Below, piece by piece: positions 44,774-53,546 of a stretch of DNA of 64,000 nt. A program made the translations under genes and the position numbers. Numbering within the stretch: the first letter of the stretch is position 1; each line of letters starts with the position of its first letter. This DNA comes from an uncultured Collinsella sp. (GTDB lineage: Bacteria > Actinomycetota > Coriobacteriia > Coriobacteriales > Coriobacteriaceae): contig URRB01000013.1 of the NCBI GenBank assembly GCA_900550195.1, positions 7,285-71,284 of the forward strand, in the 5' to 3' direction. The notes beneath the pieces are model-generated. The model did not search any database. It was given only the letters and a program-made list of their open reading frames with translations, and was not told the DNA's origin.

Positions 44774-46951
44774 TTAGGGGAGGAGCTTCATGGCGGCGTC
44801 GTGGGCGGCGCGCTCGCAGGTGTCGTCGAGGGGCTTGAGCGGCAGCAGGGCTGTGGCCTGCGCATCGCCGCGCCGCTCGAGGGCGTGCACGATCAGCCAG
44901 TCAGCGAGTTCGGGGTTCTTGGGCAGCGCCGGGCCATGCAGGTACGTGCCGATGACACCCTTGTAGATGATGCCCTCAAAGCCATCGTCGCCGTTGTTGC
45001 CGGTGCCCGCGACGACGGACGTTCCGAGCGGCGTTGCCTCCGCGTCGAGCAGGGTGCGACCCCCATGGTTCTCGAATCCCACAAAGGGCTCAGGTGCCAG
45101 ATCGGTTTTGACGGCTACGTTGCCGATCAGGCGATCGGAGCCACGTACGGTTTCGGCGGCAATGACGCCCAGGCCCTCAATGCGATCGTCGCCCATGTAG
45201 TACGAACGGCCGAGCAGCTGATAGCTGCCACAGATGGCAAGCAGTGTGCCGCCGTCCTCAACATAGGCCGCGACCTTGTCTTTTTGAGCGAGCAATTCAT
45301 GTGCCACAGCCAGCTGATCGCGGTCGGAGCCACCGCCCATCATGACGATGTCGGCGTCGGTGAGATCGAGCGCCTCGCCCATGCGGACCTCGTCCACGCG
45401 CACGGGAATGCCGCGCCAGGCGCAGCGGCGCTCGAGCGCGATAACATTGCCGCCGTCGCCGTAGAGGTTAAGGGCATCGGGATACAGGTAGACGATGCGC
45501 AGCGGGCGCGAAAGCTCGACTGGCGCGATACCGACAGGAAGAGCGCTGCCGTCGGCACGGGCTACGGCGCGCCCAGCAACAGCGTCGGCGGTGGCGCCTT
45601 TCAGCCCGTCGAGCTCCTTGACCAGCGGCGGGAAGGCCGTGTAGTTGGCGACGGCGTAGAAGGTGTCATCGGCGGCCTCGTCTGCCACGGCGCCAATTGC
45701 CTGCGCGACGTCCGAGATAATCGCGGCATCGATGCCGGCGTACTTGAGGCGCACCTGCATGTCGTGCGCGCGCGCGCCTCCGGCAAAGGCGACAAGACCC
45801 GGCGTGTCGGCGATGCGCTCAAAGTCGACGTCGTAGATCCACGATACATCGTGTCCGTCGGCGTCATTGTCGTTAAGGAAGAAAGCGCAGAGTCTGCCGC
45901 CTGCCGTCTTGATGGACTGGATTTGTCGATCGAAGCCTACGGGATTCTTAGCCAGGTTGGCCTCGACGGTGCGGCCGGCGATATCCCAGCGGCCCATGCG
46001 TCCGCCGGCGGGCACATAGGCATCGAGCGTAGGCTGTAGAAGCGCCGTTCCCACGCCCAACTCGTGCGCGGCAAAGAAGGCGGCGGCAACGTTATAGACC
46101 ATGTACAGGCCGTTGTAGCGTGTGGCGATGTGTACGGCAGCCGCGTCGGGCGCAGATCCAAAGACCAGGTCAAAGCCGTAGCCGTCGCAGCCGAGCTCCA
46201 CGCCCGTCACGCGACGGACAAGCGCAGGGCGGGCCCAGCCGCACGAGGGGCAATGGTAGGCGCCGAGCTGGCCGTATTGCACGTAGTCATACTCCAGCGG
46301 CGCGTTGCACTGCGAGCAAAAGCGCGAGTCGCTAATGCGGCCGGACTCGGTGTTGGTGGCGCCGTCGATGCCAAAGGCAATGCTCGCGTTGGGAACGCGC
46401 GCGGCAATCGAGGCACACAACGGGTCGTCGGCATTGTGGATGAGCGTTGTCGTCGGAGAGAGCTCCAACGCATGGGCGATAACGTCTTGGGTGTGGTCGA
46501 TCTCACCGTAGCGGTCTAGCTGGTCGCGGAACAGGTTGAGCAGCACAAAGTACGTCGGCTTGAGCTTGGGCAGGACGCGCACCGTGTAGAGCTCGTCGCA
46601 CTCAAAGACGCCCACGCGCTCGCCGCCGCCGGTTCGCTTGAGGCCGCTGCGGGCCTCGAGCAACGCGCCCACCACGCCCGGCTCCATGTTGTTGCCGGCA
46701 CGGTTGCATACCACGGTGGCGCCGCTGGCGGCAACGGCGTCGGCGATGAGGTTGGAGGTGGTGGTCTTGCCGTTGGTGCCGGTGATTACCACGCTGCGGT
46801 CGACAAGACCCGCGAGGTCGCGTAGCAGCTCGGGGTTGATCTTCATGGCGATGCGGCCGGGGAGTACGCCGCCCTGGCGCTTAAGGACGGAGCGCAGCCC
46901 CCAGCGGGCGATATCGCTCGAGGTGCAGGCGAGAGATGAGCGGAAGTTCAT
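44774..46951 (-). CDS. murT: MurT-GatD fusion: lipid II isoglutaminyl synthase
   Basis: 725 residues combining both subunits of the enzyme that amidates D-Glu of lipid II to D-isoGln. The N-terminal MurT part (~1-455) has the Mur ligase P-loop TGTNGKTTT (residues 58-65), a four-Cys zinc ribbon (CSQCNAPLEY, then YHCPSCGW), and a C-terminal DUF1727-like region (GGRMGRWDIAGRTVEANLAKN). The C-terminal GatD part (~470-725) is a class I glutaminase with LLAICGSYQLLG (nucleophile C574) and YLHGPALPKNPELADW (His). In most bacteria these are two genes, murT and gatD, that form a heterodimer. Here the frame is continuous with an Ala-rich linker. It is the last gene of a three-gene minus-strand operon. 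Confidence 0.93.
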   Translation of the reverse strand: MNFRSSLACTSSDIARWGLRSVLKRQGGVLPGRIAMKINPELLRDLAGLVDRSVVITGTNGKTTTSNLIADAVAASGATVVCNRAGNNMEPGVVGALLEARSGLKRTGGGERVGVFECDELYTVRVLPKLKPTYFVLLNLFRDQLDRYGEIDHTQDVIAHALELSPTTTLIHNADDPLCASIAARVPNASIAFGIDGATNTESGRISDSRFCSQCNAPLEYDYVQYGQLGAYHCPSCGWARPALVRRVTGVELGCDGYGFDLVFGSAPDAAAVHIATRYNGLYMVYNVAAAFFAAHELGVGTALLQPTLDAYVPAGGRMGRWDIAGRTVEANLAKNPVGFDRQIQSIKTAGGRLCAFFLNDNDADGHDVSWIYDVDFERIADTPGLVAFAGGARAHDMQVRLKYAGIDAAIISDVAQAIGAVADEAADDTFYAVANYTAFPPLVKELDGLKGATADAVAGRAVARADGSALPVGIAPVELSRPLRIVYLYPDALNLYGDGGNVIALERRCAWRGIPVRVDEVRMGEALDLTDADIVMMGGGSDRDQLAVAHELLAQKDKVAAYVEDGGTLLAICGSYQLLGRSYYMGDDRIEGLGVIAAETVRGSDRLIGNVAVKTDLAPEPFVGFENHGGRTLLDAEATPLGTSVVAGTGNNGDDGFEGIIYKGVIGTYLHGPALPKNPELADWLIVHALERRGDAQATALLPLKPLDDTCERAAHDAAMKLLP

Positions 46952-46996
46952 GAAGTCGTTCCTAACGTGAATGACATGGTCGTGGCGATTGTGTCG

Positions 46997-48040
46997 TTAA
47001 AAGCCATAACGGCGCGCAAATTCCTGGGCAAGTTGCGATACGTCTTCGCAAGCGTTGGCCCAGGGGGCAAAGTCGGGAGTATCCGAGATGATGCCGTCGG
47101 CTTCCCAAACTGCCTGATGCGAAAGGTCCCAGGGGTCGTGCGGTTCGGGCCGGCAGGGAAGGTACGGCGTCTGATACATGGGGTTCAGCAAAAAGAACGC
47201 GCCGCCCTCGCAGCGGTTGGCAAACTCGCGCAGCGCGCGTGTCGCCGGGCGCATCTTGTTCGTTTTGAACAGCAGAATCGTGCGGGCGAGCAGATACCAA
47301 GGAGAGTTCTCGAGCGCGTCAGCCCCGATCTCTTCCTCGAGTTGGTGGGCCAGGGCAAAAAAGCCGTCCTGGTCTTCCAGGCGAGCGAGGACGAGCAACA
47401 CGGTGCCTGCGGCTCGGGTGGGATAGCCTTCTGCTTTAAGGACGCGGCGGGCGTAGTTGGCGGCAGCACGGTAGCGAGCGCTCGCCATACATAGCTGCGA
47501 GATGGCCTCGAGTGTATGAAGCCACCCGATAAGAGCCGGCTCGCTCACGGTAAGGTCTGCTGCAGTGACACCGTCGGCCAAAACATTATTGGCCCAGTAG
47601 TGCGGGGCTTCCATGTCGAACCCGGGCACGCTTTGCTGCAGGTAATCGGCCGTGGTCGCCTCGAGCTTCATCAGGTCGCCCAGGCAGGCGTCAACGGGTG
47701 TGTCGGCCAGGATGATGGCGAGCAGCTGGGCATCGAGGACATGCGCATCGACGCGGACGATCTTGAGCAGTTCATCACGCATATCGTCGAACAGGCGGTT
47801 GCGCGTCTGCTCAAACTCCTCGTCGCTGCCCATGTCCTCGATGCGATGGAGCTCGTCGAGCAGGTGGCGATGAACACCGGCATAGGACAGCAGCGCTTGG
47901 GCATGCTCGGACTGCGCATACTTTTGAGGATTCGCGCTAATGTCGTTATGGACAAGCTCGCGTGCTGCATCGGTGAGCTCGGGGTGCGACGCCAGATAGG
48001 TGCGCTCCAGGTAGGCGGGGATGTAGACGCTCGGATCCAT
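46997..48040 (-). CDS. Hypothetical protein, helical TPR-like, second gene of murT-gatD operon
   Basis: 347 residues, no family recognised. Mostly helical, with segments that look like degenerate TPR repeats (ARYRAAANYARRVLKAEGYPTRAAGTVLLVLARLE in part, and SPWYLLARTILLFKTNKMRPATRALREF). It ends with QEFARRYGF. The ATG overlaps the stop of the upstream gene (TAATG), so the two are translated together, and their similar length and TPR-like character suggest paralogues or partners. The 45-bp gap to murT-gatD implies a shared transcript. A cell-envelope role is only a guess from context. Confidence 0.75.
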   Translation of the reverse strand: MDPSVYIPAYLERTYLASHPELTDAARELVHNDISANPQKYAQSEHAQALLSYAGVHRHLLDELHRIEDMGSDEEFEQTRNRLFDDMRDELLKIVRVDAHVLDAQLLAIILADTPVDACLGDLMKLEATTADYLQQSVPGFDMEAPHYWANNVLADGVTAADLTVSEPALIGWLHTLEAISQLCMASARYRAAANYARRVLKAEGYPTRAAGTVLLVLARLEDQDGFFALAHQLEEEIGADALENSPWYLLARTILLFKTNKMRPATRALREFANRCEGGAFFLLNPMYQTPYLPCRPEPHDPWDLSHQAVWEADGIISDTPDFAPWANACEDVSQLAQEFARRYGF

Positions 48041-49116
48041 TAGAGGTCCCCTCCCTTAAATGGAAGTCCCTGCTCGGCTGCGCGCAGGATGCGCTCGTCG
48101 ATCTGGGAACGCACGATATCGTTGGTGGCGACCCAGGCGGCAAAACTGGCGTTGTCGGGGGCGCCCAGGCCCTCCTGCAGTACCGGCGTCGCCTCGGACA
48201 GCGCAAGGACAAGTTCGTCGGTGGAGCCCGCACCCACGTTGACGCGGGCATAGACGCCATCGGGAAACTCGGTTTGGAAGTAGAGTGCCTCGGCTGCGTG
48301 CGGACACGAGCGCGCAAGGATGCGCAAATAGCGCTCGGCGCCCTCGTAGTCCAGCTCGCGCCAGGCAGCGCTCATCAGCGCGATGAGCGTCCACGGGTCC
48401 AAGTCGCGCTCCGCATCCTTGGGACGACGGCGCAGCGGCGTGTTGGCGAGATAGGGGACGGAGTGGGCAGAGCGAAAGCGCTTGAGCTCCTCGGCGGGGT
48501 ATTCGAGCTTTGCCATGGCGAGCATCGCGGTGTGGCGGACACCAGCGGGGTCGTTGGGCGCAAAGTCGAGGCTGCGGTTTGCGGCTTCGAGCGACATGCG
48601 ATAGCGGCCGCTAATGAGCGCGCGTGACGCAAGGGCGGCAAGCCAGCGCAGATAGGGGCGGCGCGTAAGGTCGCCTGCGGCCTCACGCTCGTAGGGGTCC
48701 TGCGCCGAGGCGATTTTGAGCGCCAGGTCATGCTCCACCTCGTCGCACTTGGACACCAGATACTGCACGTATTCCTCGTTGGATTCGGCGGTGAGCGCCG
48801 TCAGCATGCGCTGGGCATCCCAGTTGGCCGGGTCGAGTGCGGCTGCCTCGCGGAGCATGTTCTCGGCTGCGGCTTCTTCTTGCTCTGCCTGGGTATCGTC
48901 GGGGATAAAGGGAATGCGGTAGTCGACAGCCTCGACCACCTTGGCAATCAGATGCCCGGCGCGGTCGCGGTCGTGCACGATGAGCGGTGCGGGGTTGCGG
49001 GTGAATTGTTCCATCAGACGCTCTACGGCGGCAGCGTCGGTGAGCGGGATATTGTCGCGGCGCAAGGCCTCAAGAACGAGGCGATGGCAATCCTCTTGAA
49101 TGGGATCGAATGCCAT
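48040..49116 (-). CDS. Hypothetical protein, TPR-like, first gene of murT-gatD operon
   Basis: 358 residues from ATG 49116 behind AAAGGAGG; the frame extends to 49146 but the ribosome site decides the start. The N-terminal region is acidic (DDTQAEQEEAAAENML). Central TPR-like helices read LREAAALDPANWDAQRML and SLEAANRSLDFAPNDPAGVRH. No catalytic motif is seen and there is no signal peptide or membrane helix, so it is probably a cytoplasmic scaffold. Function unknown. Confidence 0.78.
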   Translation of the reverse strand: MAFDPIQEDCHRLVLEALRRDNIPLTDAAAVERLMEQFTRNPAPLIVHDRDRAGHLIAKVVEAVDYRIPFIPDDTQAEQEEAAAENMLREAAALDPANWDAQRMLTALTAESNEEYVQYLVSKCDEVEHDLALKIASAQDPYEREAAGDLTRRPYLRWLAALASRALISGRYRMSLEAANRSLDFAPNDPAGVRHTAMLAMAKLEYPAEELKRFRSAHSVPYLANTPLRRRPKDAERDLDPWTLIALMSAAWRELDYEGAERYLRILARSCPHAAEALYFQTEFPDGVYARVNVGAGSTDELVLALSEATPVLQEGLGAPDNASFAAWVATNDIVRSQIDERILRAAEQGLPFKGGDL

Positions 49117-49616
49117 GGGGCCTCCTTTGCTGCGGTTAGGGTTCAAATGTTTCTATATAAGGTTCTAGTTTACCCGCATGTGGCACACCGGGGGTGCCGC
49201 ACTTGGACTTGCACCTTTGCACCACGAAGACGGATGTCGCACAAATGTCGGCACCTTGGACGACCGAGTGGTATCACGGTGCCGCAAACGGTCGATTTTT
49301 GGCGGCGAACGGTGCATATTTTGGAGGGGCACGGTCCTGCCCGGGATATGTAGTCAACCTTGATAAAACGTTTGCCCAGCTTGGGAGTATGAATGCCGCA
49401 CAAGGGTCTTCAGGGATAGAAAAAACGTTTCATCATTGGCGGCTTTAGGTGAATAACTGACCAACCAGAACGGTAAAATAGTGTTTGTCTGAGCGTTGAG
49501 ACGTTTAGACATCGCGCATTGTCATCGCCGGCAACGCGCAAACCGGTCCTAACGGAGCCAATTGGGTGCTCCGTTATATACGCAAGTCTAAGAGGGGCTT
49601 GTTTAGGAGGCACAGT
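49117..49616. other. 500-bp gap between the divergent murT-gatD operon and the alcohol dehydrogenase
   Basis: No credible ORF. The only clear structure is a 9-bp-stem hairpin TAACGGAGC / CAATTGGGT / GCTCCGTTA at 49550-49576, about 40 bp before the dehydrogenase start, possibly in its leader. Confidence 0.6.
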
Positions 49617-50840
49617 ATGGGACGTTTTACCAATCCTCGCGATCTGTACTTTGGTGAGGGCGCTCGCCACGAGGTGAAGAACCTCAAGGGTAAGAAGGCC
49701 ATCATCGTTTCTGGCGGCAGCTCTATGCGCCGCGGCGGGTTCCTGCAGGACGTTGAGGCCGACCTCAAAGAGGCCGGCATGGAGGTCAAGCTGTTCGAGG
49801 GCGTCGAGTCCGATCCCTCCATCGAGACCGTCATGAAGGGCGCAGCCGCTATGCGCGACTTCGAGCCCGACTGGATTGTTGCTATCGGCGGCGGTTCGCC
49901 CATCGATGCTGCTAAGGCCATGTGGGTCTTCTACGAGTATCCCGAGGAGTCCTTCGACAACATTATCCAGCCGTTCAGCTTCCCCGAGCTGCGTCAGAAG
50001 GCTCACTTCTGCGCCATTTCCTCTACCTCCGGCACTGCTACCGAGGTCACCGCATTCTCCGTCATCACGGATTACGAAAAGGGCATCAAGTACCCGCTGG
50101 CCGACTTCAACATCACCCCTGATGTCGCCATCGTCGACCCCGAGCTCACCTACACCATGCCCGCCAAGCTGTGCGCTCACACCGGCATGGACGCTCTGAC
50201 CCACTGCATGGAGGCCTACGTTTCCACCTGCGCCTCTATGTTCACCGACGCCAACGCTCTGCACGGCATCCGCGAGATCGTCGAGTGGCTGCCCAAGTCC
50301 TATGCTGGCGACCATGAGGCCCGTCAGCACATGCACGAGGCTCAGTGCATCGCCGGTATCGCCTTCTCCTCGGGCCTGCTCGGCATCGTTCACTCCATGG
50401 CTCACAAGACCGGTGCAGCCTTTGAGAACGGTCACATCATCCACGGTGCCGCTAACGCCATGTATCTGGGCAAGGTCATCCAGTGGAACTCCAAGGACCC
50501 GCGTGCTGCCGAGCGTTACGCTTACGTGGCCAAGGAGATCCTGCACCTTCCCGGCGAGACCAACGAGGAGCTCATCGCTGCGCTCGTCCAGAAGATTCGC
50601 GACCTCAACGACCAGCTCAACATTCCGCAGTCCATCAAGGATTACGCGAATGGTGGCGTGAAGGTCGACGCCGAGAACCCGCAGATGGTTTCCGAGGAGG
50701 AGTTCCTCGCCAAGCTGCCCGAGATCGCCGCGAACGCCGAGACCGACGCCTGCACGCCGGAGAACCCGCGTGAGACCAAGGCTGCCGACTTCGAGAAGAT
50801 CCTCAAGGCCTGCTACTACGACACCGACATCGATTTCTAA
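49617..50840 (+). CDS. Iron-containing alcohol dehydrogenase
   Basis: 407 residues from ATG 49617 after TTTAGGAGG. NAD(P)H-dependent reduction of aldehydes, probably acetaldehyde or butyraldehyde in fermentation. The nucleotide loop is AIGGGSPIDAAKAMW. The metal ligands are in DVAIVDPE, GMDALTHCMEAY, GIVHSMAHKTGAAF and GHIIHGAANA. SSTSGTATEVTAFSVITD is also characteristic. Very regular codon use suggests high expression. Followed by a strong terminator and then a second dehydrogenase of the same superfamily. Confidence 0.94.
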   Translation: MGRFTNPRDLYFGEGARHEVKNLKGKKAIIVSGGSSMRRGGFLQDVEADLKEAGMEVKLFEGVESDPSIETVMKGAAAMRDFEPDWIVAIGGGSPIDAAKAMWVFYEYPEESFDNIIQPFSFPELRQKAHFCAISSTSGTATEVTAFSVITDYEKGIKYPLADFNITPDVAIVDPELTYTMPAKLCAHTGMDALTHCMEAYVSTCASMFTDANALHGIREIVEWLPKSYAGDHEARQHMHEAQCIAGIAFSSGLLGIVHSMAHKTGAAFENGHIIHGAANAMYLGKVIQWNSKDPRAAERYAYVAKEILHLPGETNEELIAALVQKIRDLNDQLNIPQSIKDYANGGVKVDAENPQMVSEEEFLAKLPEIAANAETDACTPENPRETKAADFEKILKACYYDTDIDF

Positions 50841-50860
50841 TCGACTCTCGCTGTCTTGCA

Positions 50861-50895
50861 AGGGGTCTCGTGCTCTATGCACGAGGCCCCTTTTT
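50861..50895 (+). terminator. Terminator of the alcohol dehydrogenase
   Basis: AGGGGTCTCGTGC / TCTA / TGCACGAGGCCCCT then TTTTGC. Confidence 0.92.
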
Positions 50896-50899
50896 GCTA

Positions 50900-50930
50900 T
50901 GGTGCAAAGGGGTCAGGTTGCTTTGCACCA
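50900..50930. repeat. Palindrome, GGTGCAAA-arm variant of the GGGACAGG-core family
   Basis: TGGTGCAAAGG, then GGTCAGGTTG, then CTTTGCACCA. Same layout as the CCACCACAAA-arm copies with different arms, directly after a terminator. Confidence 0.85.
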
Positions 50931-50960
50931 ATCGTTGTTTGATGAAGGGCGGATTCTCGT

Positions 50961-52028
50961 ATGGCGCTTCCCATGGTTTATGGCGGTCCTGGCCGGTATG
51001 TTCAGGGGCCGGGCGAACTTTCGCGTCAGGGCAGGTATTTGTCATGGTTGGGCTGCGCTGCCTATGTCTTGTTTGACCAGGGCACCGAGGATCGGCTGTG
51101 CAAGCAGATCGTCGATGGATTTCTGGACGAAGACCTAAGCGAGCCATTCTTTAAGATCTATAACGGTCCGTGTACGGAAGAAGCCGTTGTAAAAATGGCT
51201 AAGGAAGCCCAGGCCGAGTATTGCGACATGGTGGTGGGTATTGGCGGCGGCAAGATGCTGGATATCGCCAAGGCCGTTGCGTTTTATGCCGAGTTGCCGT
51301 TGTGCGTATGCCCCACGGCGGCTTCGATGGACGGTCCGTGCAGTGCGATTTCGGTGCTGTATCACGAGGATGGGTCGTTCGACCGCTACCTGATGCTCGA
51401 GAAGAATCCAGACCTGGTCGTGGTCGATACCAACGTGGTCTCGGCGGCTCCGCTGCGTATGACGGTCGCTGGTATGGGCGATGCGCTGGCAACGTATTTC
51501 GAGGCGCGTTCGTGCGCCGCGGCGCACGGCGCTAACGAGCACGGTGGCGCGCCGGGACACTTGGCCTTGGTTGCGGCTCGTGCCTGCTATGACACACTCA
51601 TGGAGTGCGGCGTCGCTGCCAAGCGCGATCTCAAAAAGGGCCGTACATCGCCAGCGGTTGAGCGCCTGATCGAGTGCAATATTCTGCTCTCGGGTGTTGG
51701 CTTTGAGAGTGGTGGCCTAGCGCTTGCCCATGCCATAGCCAACGGCCTGACGATTCTGCCCGAGTGCAAGGCCATGCATGGTGAGGCCGTGGCATTTGGC
51801 CTGGTGGTGCAGCTGCGCCTGGAGCGTGCGCCCGAGCTTAATCAGGTGCTCGAGTTTTGCCAGCGCGTCGGTCTGCCGACGACGCTCGAGGAGCTGGGCC
51901 TTGACGAGATTTCCGATGCCGACCTGATGAGCGTTGCAGATGCGGCCTTTAGAAACGAACGCAATATGGCTAACGAACAGGCCAAGGTGACCAGACAAAA
52001 GCTCGTGCAGCTCATGCGCGAGGCATAG
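50961..52028 (+). CDS. gldA: Glycerol dehydrogenase-like (GldA family) oxidoreductase
   Basis: 355 residues. Zinc-dependent NAD oxidoreductase converting glycerol to dihydroxyacetone or related reactions. VVGIGGGKMLDIAKAVAF is the NAD loop and PTAASMDGPCSAISVLY a GldA signature. The zinc ligands lie in GMGDALATYFEA, ALAHAIANG and AMHGEAVAFG. Start ATG 50961 after GAAGGGCGG. The true substrate could be another vicinal diol. It sits between the alcohol dehydrogenase and an Fe-S protein, a redox-themed stretch, though each has separate spacing. Confidence 0.88.
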   Translation: MALPMVYGGPGRYVQGPGELSRQGRYLSWLGCAAYVLFDQGTEDRLCKQIVDGFLDEDLSEPFFKIYNGPCTEEAVVKMAKEAQAEYCDMVVGIGGGKMLDIAKAVAFYAELPLCVCPTAASMDGPCSAISVLYHEDGSFDRYLMLEKNPDLVVVDTNVVSAAPLRMTVAGMGDALATYFEARSCAAAHGANEHGGAPGHLALVAARACYDTLMECGVAAKRDLKKGRTSPAVERLIECNILLSGVGFESGGLALAHAIANGLTILPECKAMHGEAVAFGLVVQLRLERAPELNQVLEFCQRVGLPTTLEELGLDEISDADLMSVADAAFRNERNMANEQAKVTRQKLVQLMREA

Positions 52029-52178
52029 CTAGGCGCTTGATCGACCTTGTGCAATCGAGGCGGCGATAGGCATAGGCTATTTGCCTCAAAGGTGCTCCGC
52101 GTGTAATTTGCCCGAGTCGTGGGCCGATGGCGTATCATTATCTCTTGCTTGTTTGCACTGCTCAGGGAGGGGCCGCGC

Positions 52179-53432
52179 ATGGCGCAGGAACACGATCTGT
52201 TTGATGACATTATCGAGATCAGCAAGGGTTTCGACTTTCTTAAAAACCCGCTTGGCGGCGTGACCGATGCACTCGATCCATCGGCGCCGCAGTGGAATCC
52301 TGCCGACTACAAGGAGCGCCCGCGCGGCAACACCATTCCGTGCTTGACCTGCAAAAACGAAAAGAGCAGCTGCACCGCGTGCATGGACGTTTGCCCGGTC
52401 GACGCTATCGAGGTCGAGGAAGACGCTATCGAGATCCTCGACTCCTGTCGCAAGTGCGGCCTGTGCGCCGCTGCCTGTCCGACCGAGGCGATCATTTCGC
52501 CGCGCCTGGCGCCCAAAAACCTGTATGACGATATCGTCTCTGCTGCTACGAGCCACGAGACCGCCTACGTCACCTGCACGCGCGCCCTCAAGCGCATGCC
52601 GCGCGAAAACGAGGTCGTCGTTGCCTGCGTGGGCGATATTACGGCCGAGACCTGGTTCTCGGTACTGGCGGACTATCCCAACGTGAGTGTGTACCTGCCG
52701 TTGGGTGTGTGCGATAAATGCCGCAACACCGGTGGTGAGGACATTCTGGGCGAGGCCATTGCTACCGCCGAGGAGTGGGCGGGCACGGGCATGGGTCTGG
52801 AGGTCGATCCCAAGAGCCTCAAGTGCCATAAGCGCCGCGAGTACGAGCGCAAGGAGTACATGGAAAAGATCGCCCGCACCACTGGCCTTACCGTGACCAA
52901 GCTCAACCCGGCAACGGCGGCGCTGGCCTCGGTGACGCAGAAACTCAAAGCCCACCGCCACCAGATTACCCAGTTGGAGCGCACGCTCAACACCATGTGC
53001 GGCACCACGACGACCAAGCGTCGCCGTACGCTTACGCACGGTCGCCAGCTGGTGCTCTCGACGTTGCAAAACCACCCCGAGCTTGCCCAGAACATGCAGG
53101 TGAGTACGCCGGAGTGCGATTTTGACAAGTGCACGTCGTGCGGCGAGTGCGTCAACGTGTGCCCCACGTTTGCCTGCGATTTGGTGGGAAGCGGTCGCTT
53201 TGCGTTGGAGTCCACGTATTGTTTGGGCTGCGGTGCCTGTGCCAAGGTGTGTCCCGAGCACGCGCTCAAGCTTGTTGAGCACGATGCGTCCAACTTGGTC
53301 GTCGTCGACCCCGAGGCCGAGGAAAAGGCCGCCCAGAAGGCGAAGGCTCACGAAGAAGCTGAGAAGGTCAAGGCCGAGGCAAAGGCCAAGCTGGACAAGA
53401 TGCTCGACCAGGTGGAGAAGCTCGCGGACTAG
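52179..53432 (+). CDS. Multi-cluster [4Fe-4S] ferredoxin-like protein with MvhD/HdrA-like middle domain
   Basis: 417 residues from ATG 52179 after GGGAGGGG; an upstream start at 52119 lacks a site. The N-terminal cluster pair has C55, C58, C65, C68, C72 and C90, C93, C96, C100 (SCRKCGLCAAACP). The middle region (~125-215) contains YVTCTR, VVACVGDI and LPLGVCDKCRNTGGED, reminiscent of the MvhD/HdrA iron-sulfur domain of electron-transfer complexes. A helical stretch follows, then a second ferredoxin pair (CTSCGECVNVCP and CLGCGACAKVCP) at ~315-375. A Lys/Ala/Glu coiled tail ends the protein. No partner oxidoreductase is adjacent. Cytoplasmic electron carrier of unknown partner. Confidence 0.85.
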   Translation: MAQEHDLFDDIIEISKGFDFLKNPLGGVTDALDPSAPQWNPADYKERPRGNTIPCLTCKNEKSSCTACMDVCPVDAIEVEEDAIEILDSCRKCGLCAAACPTEAIISPRLAPKNLYDDIVSAATSHETAYVTCTRALKRMPRENEVVVACVGDITAETWFSVLADYPNVSVYLPLGVCDKCRNTGGEDILGEAIATAEEWAGTGMGLEVDPKSLKCHKRREYERKEYMEKIARTTGLTVTKLNPATAALASVTQKLKAHRHQITQLERTLNTMCGTTTTKRRRTLTHGRQLVLSTLQNHPELAQNMQVSTPECDFDKCTSCGECVNVCPTFACDLVGSGRFALESTYCLGCGACAKVCPEHALKLVEHDASNLVVVDPEAEEKAAQKAKAHEEAEKVKAEAKAKLDKMLDQVEKLAD

Positions 53433-53459
53433 TCAGCGAGCTCTATCTCTGCTTCATTT

Positions 53460-53503
53460 GCGCCGCCGCGGTGTCCGGATTCGCCCGGATGCTGCGGCGG
53501 CGC
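53460..53503. other. GC-rich hairpin directly upstream of the ychF promoter
   Basis: GCGCCGCCGC..GCGGCGGCGC, perfect 10-bp arms with an inner TCCGG..CCGGA. TATACT follows at 53504 and could be the ychF -10, placing the hairpin over the -35 region. No T-run follows, so it is a poor terminator. Confidence 0.6.
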
Positions 53504-53546
53504 TATACTTATACGGTTTGAAGTACCTGTACCAAAAGGAGCTGTC

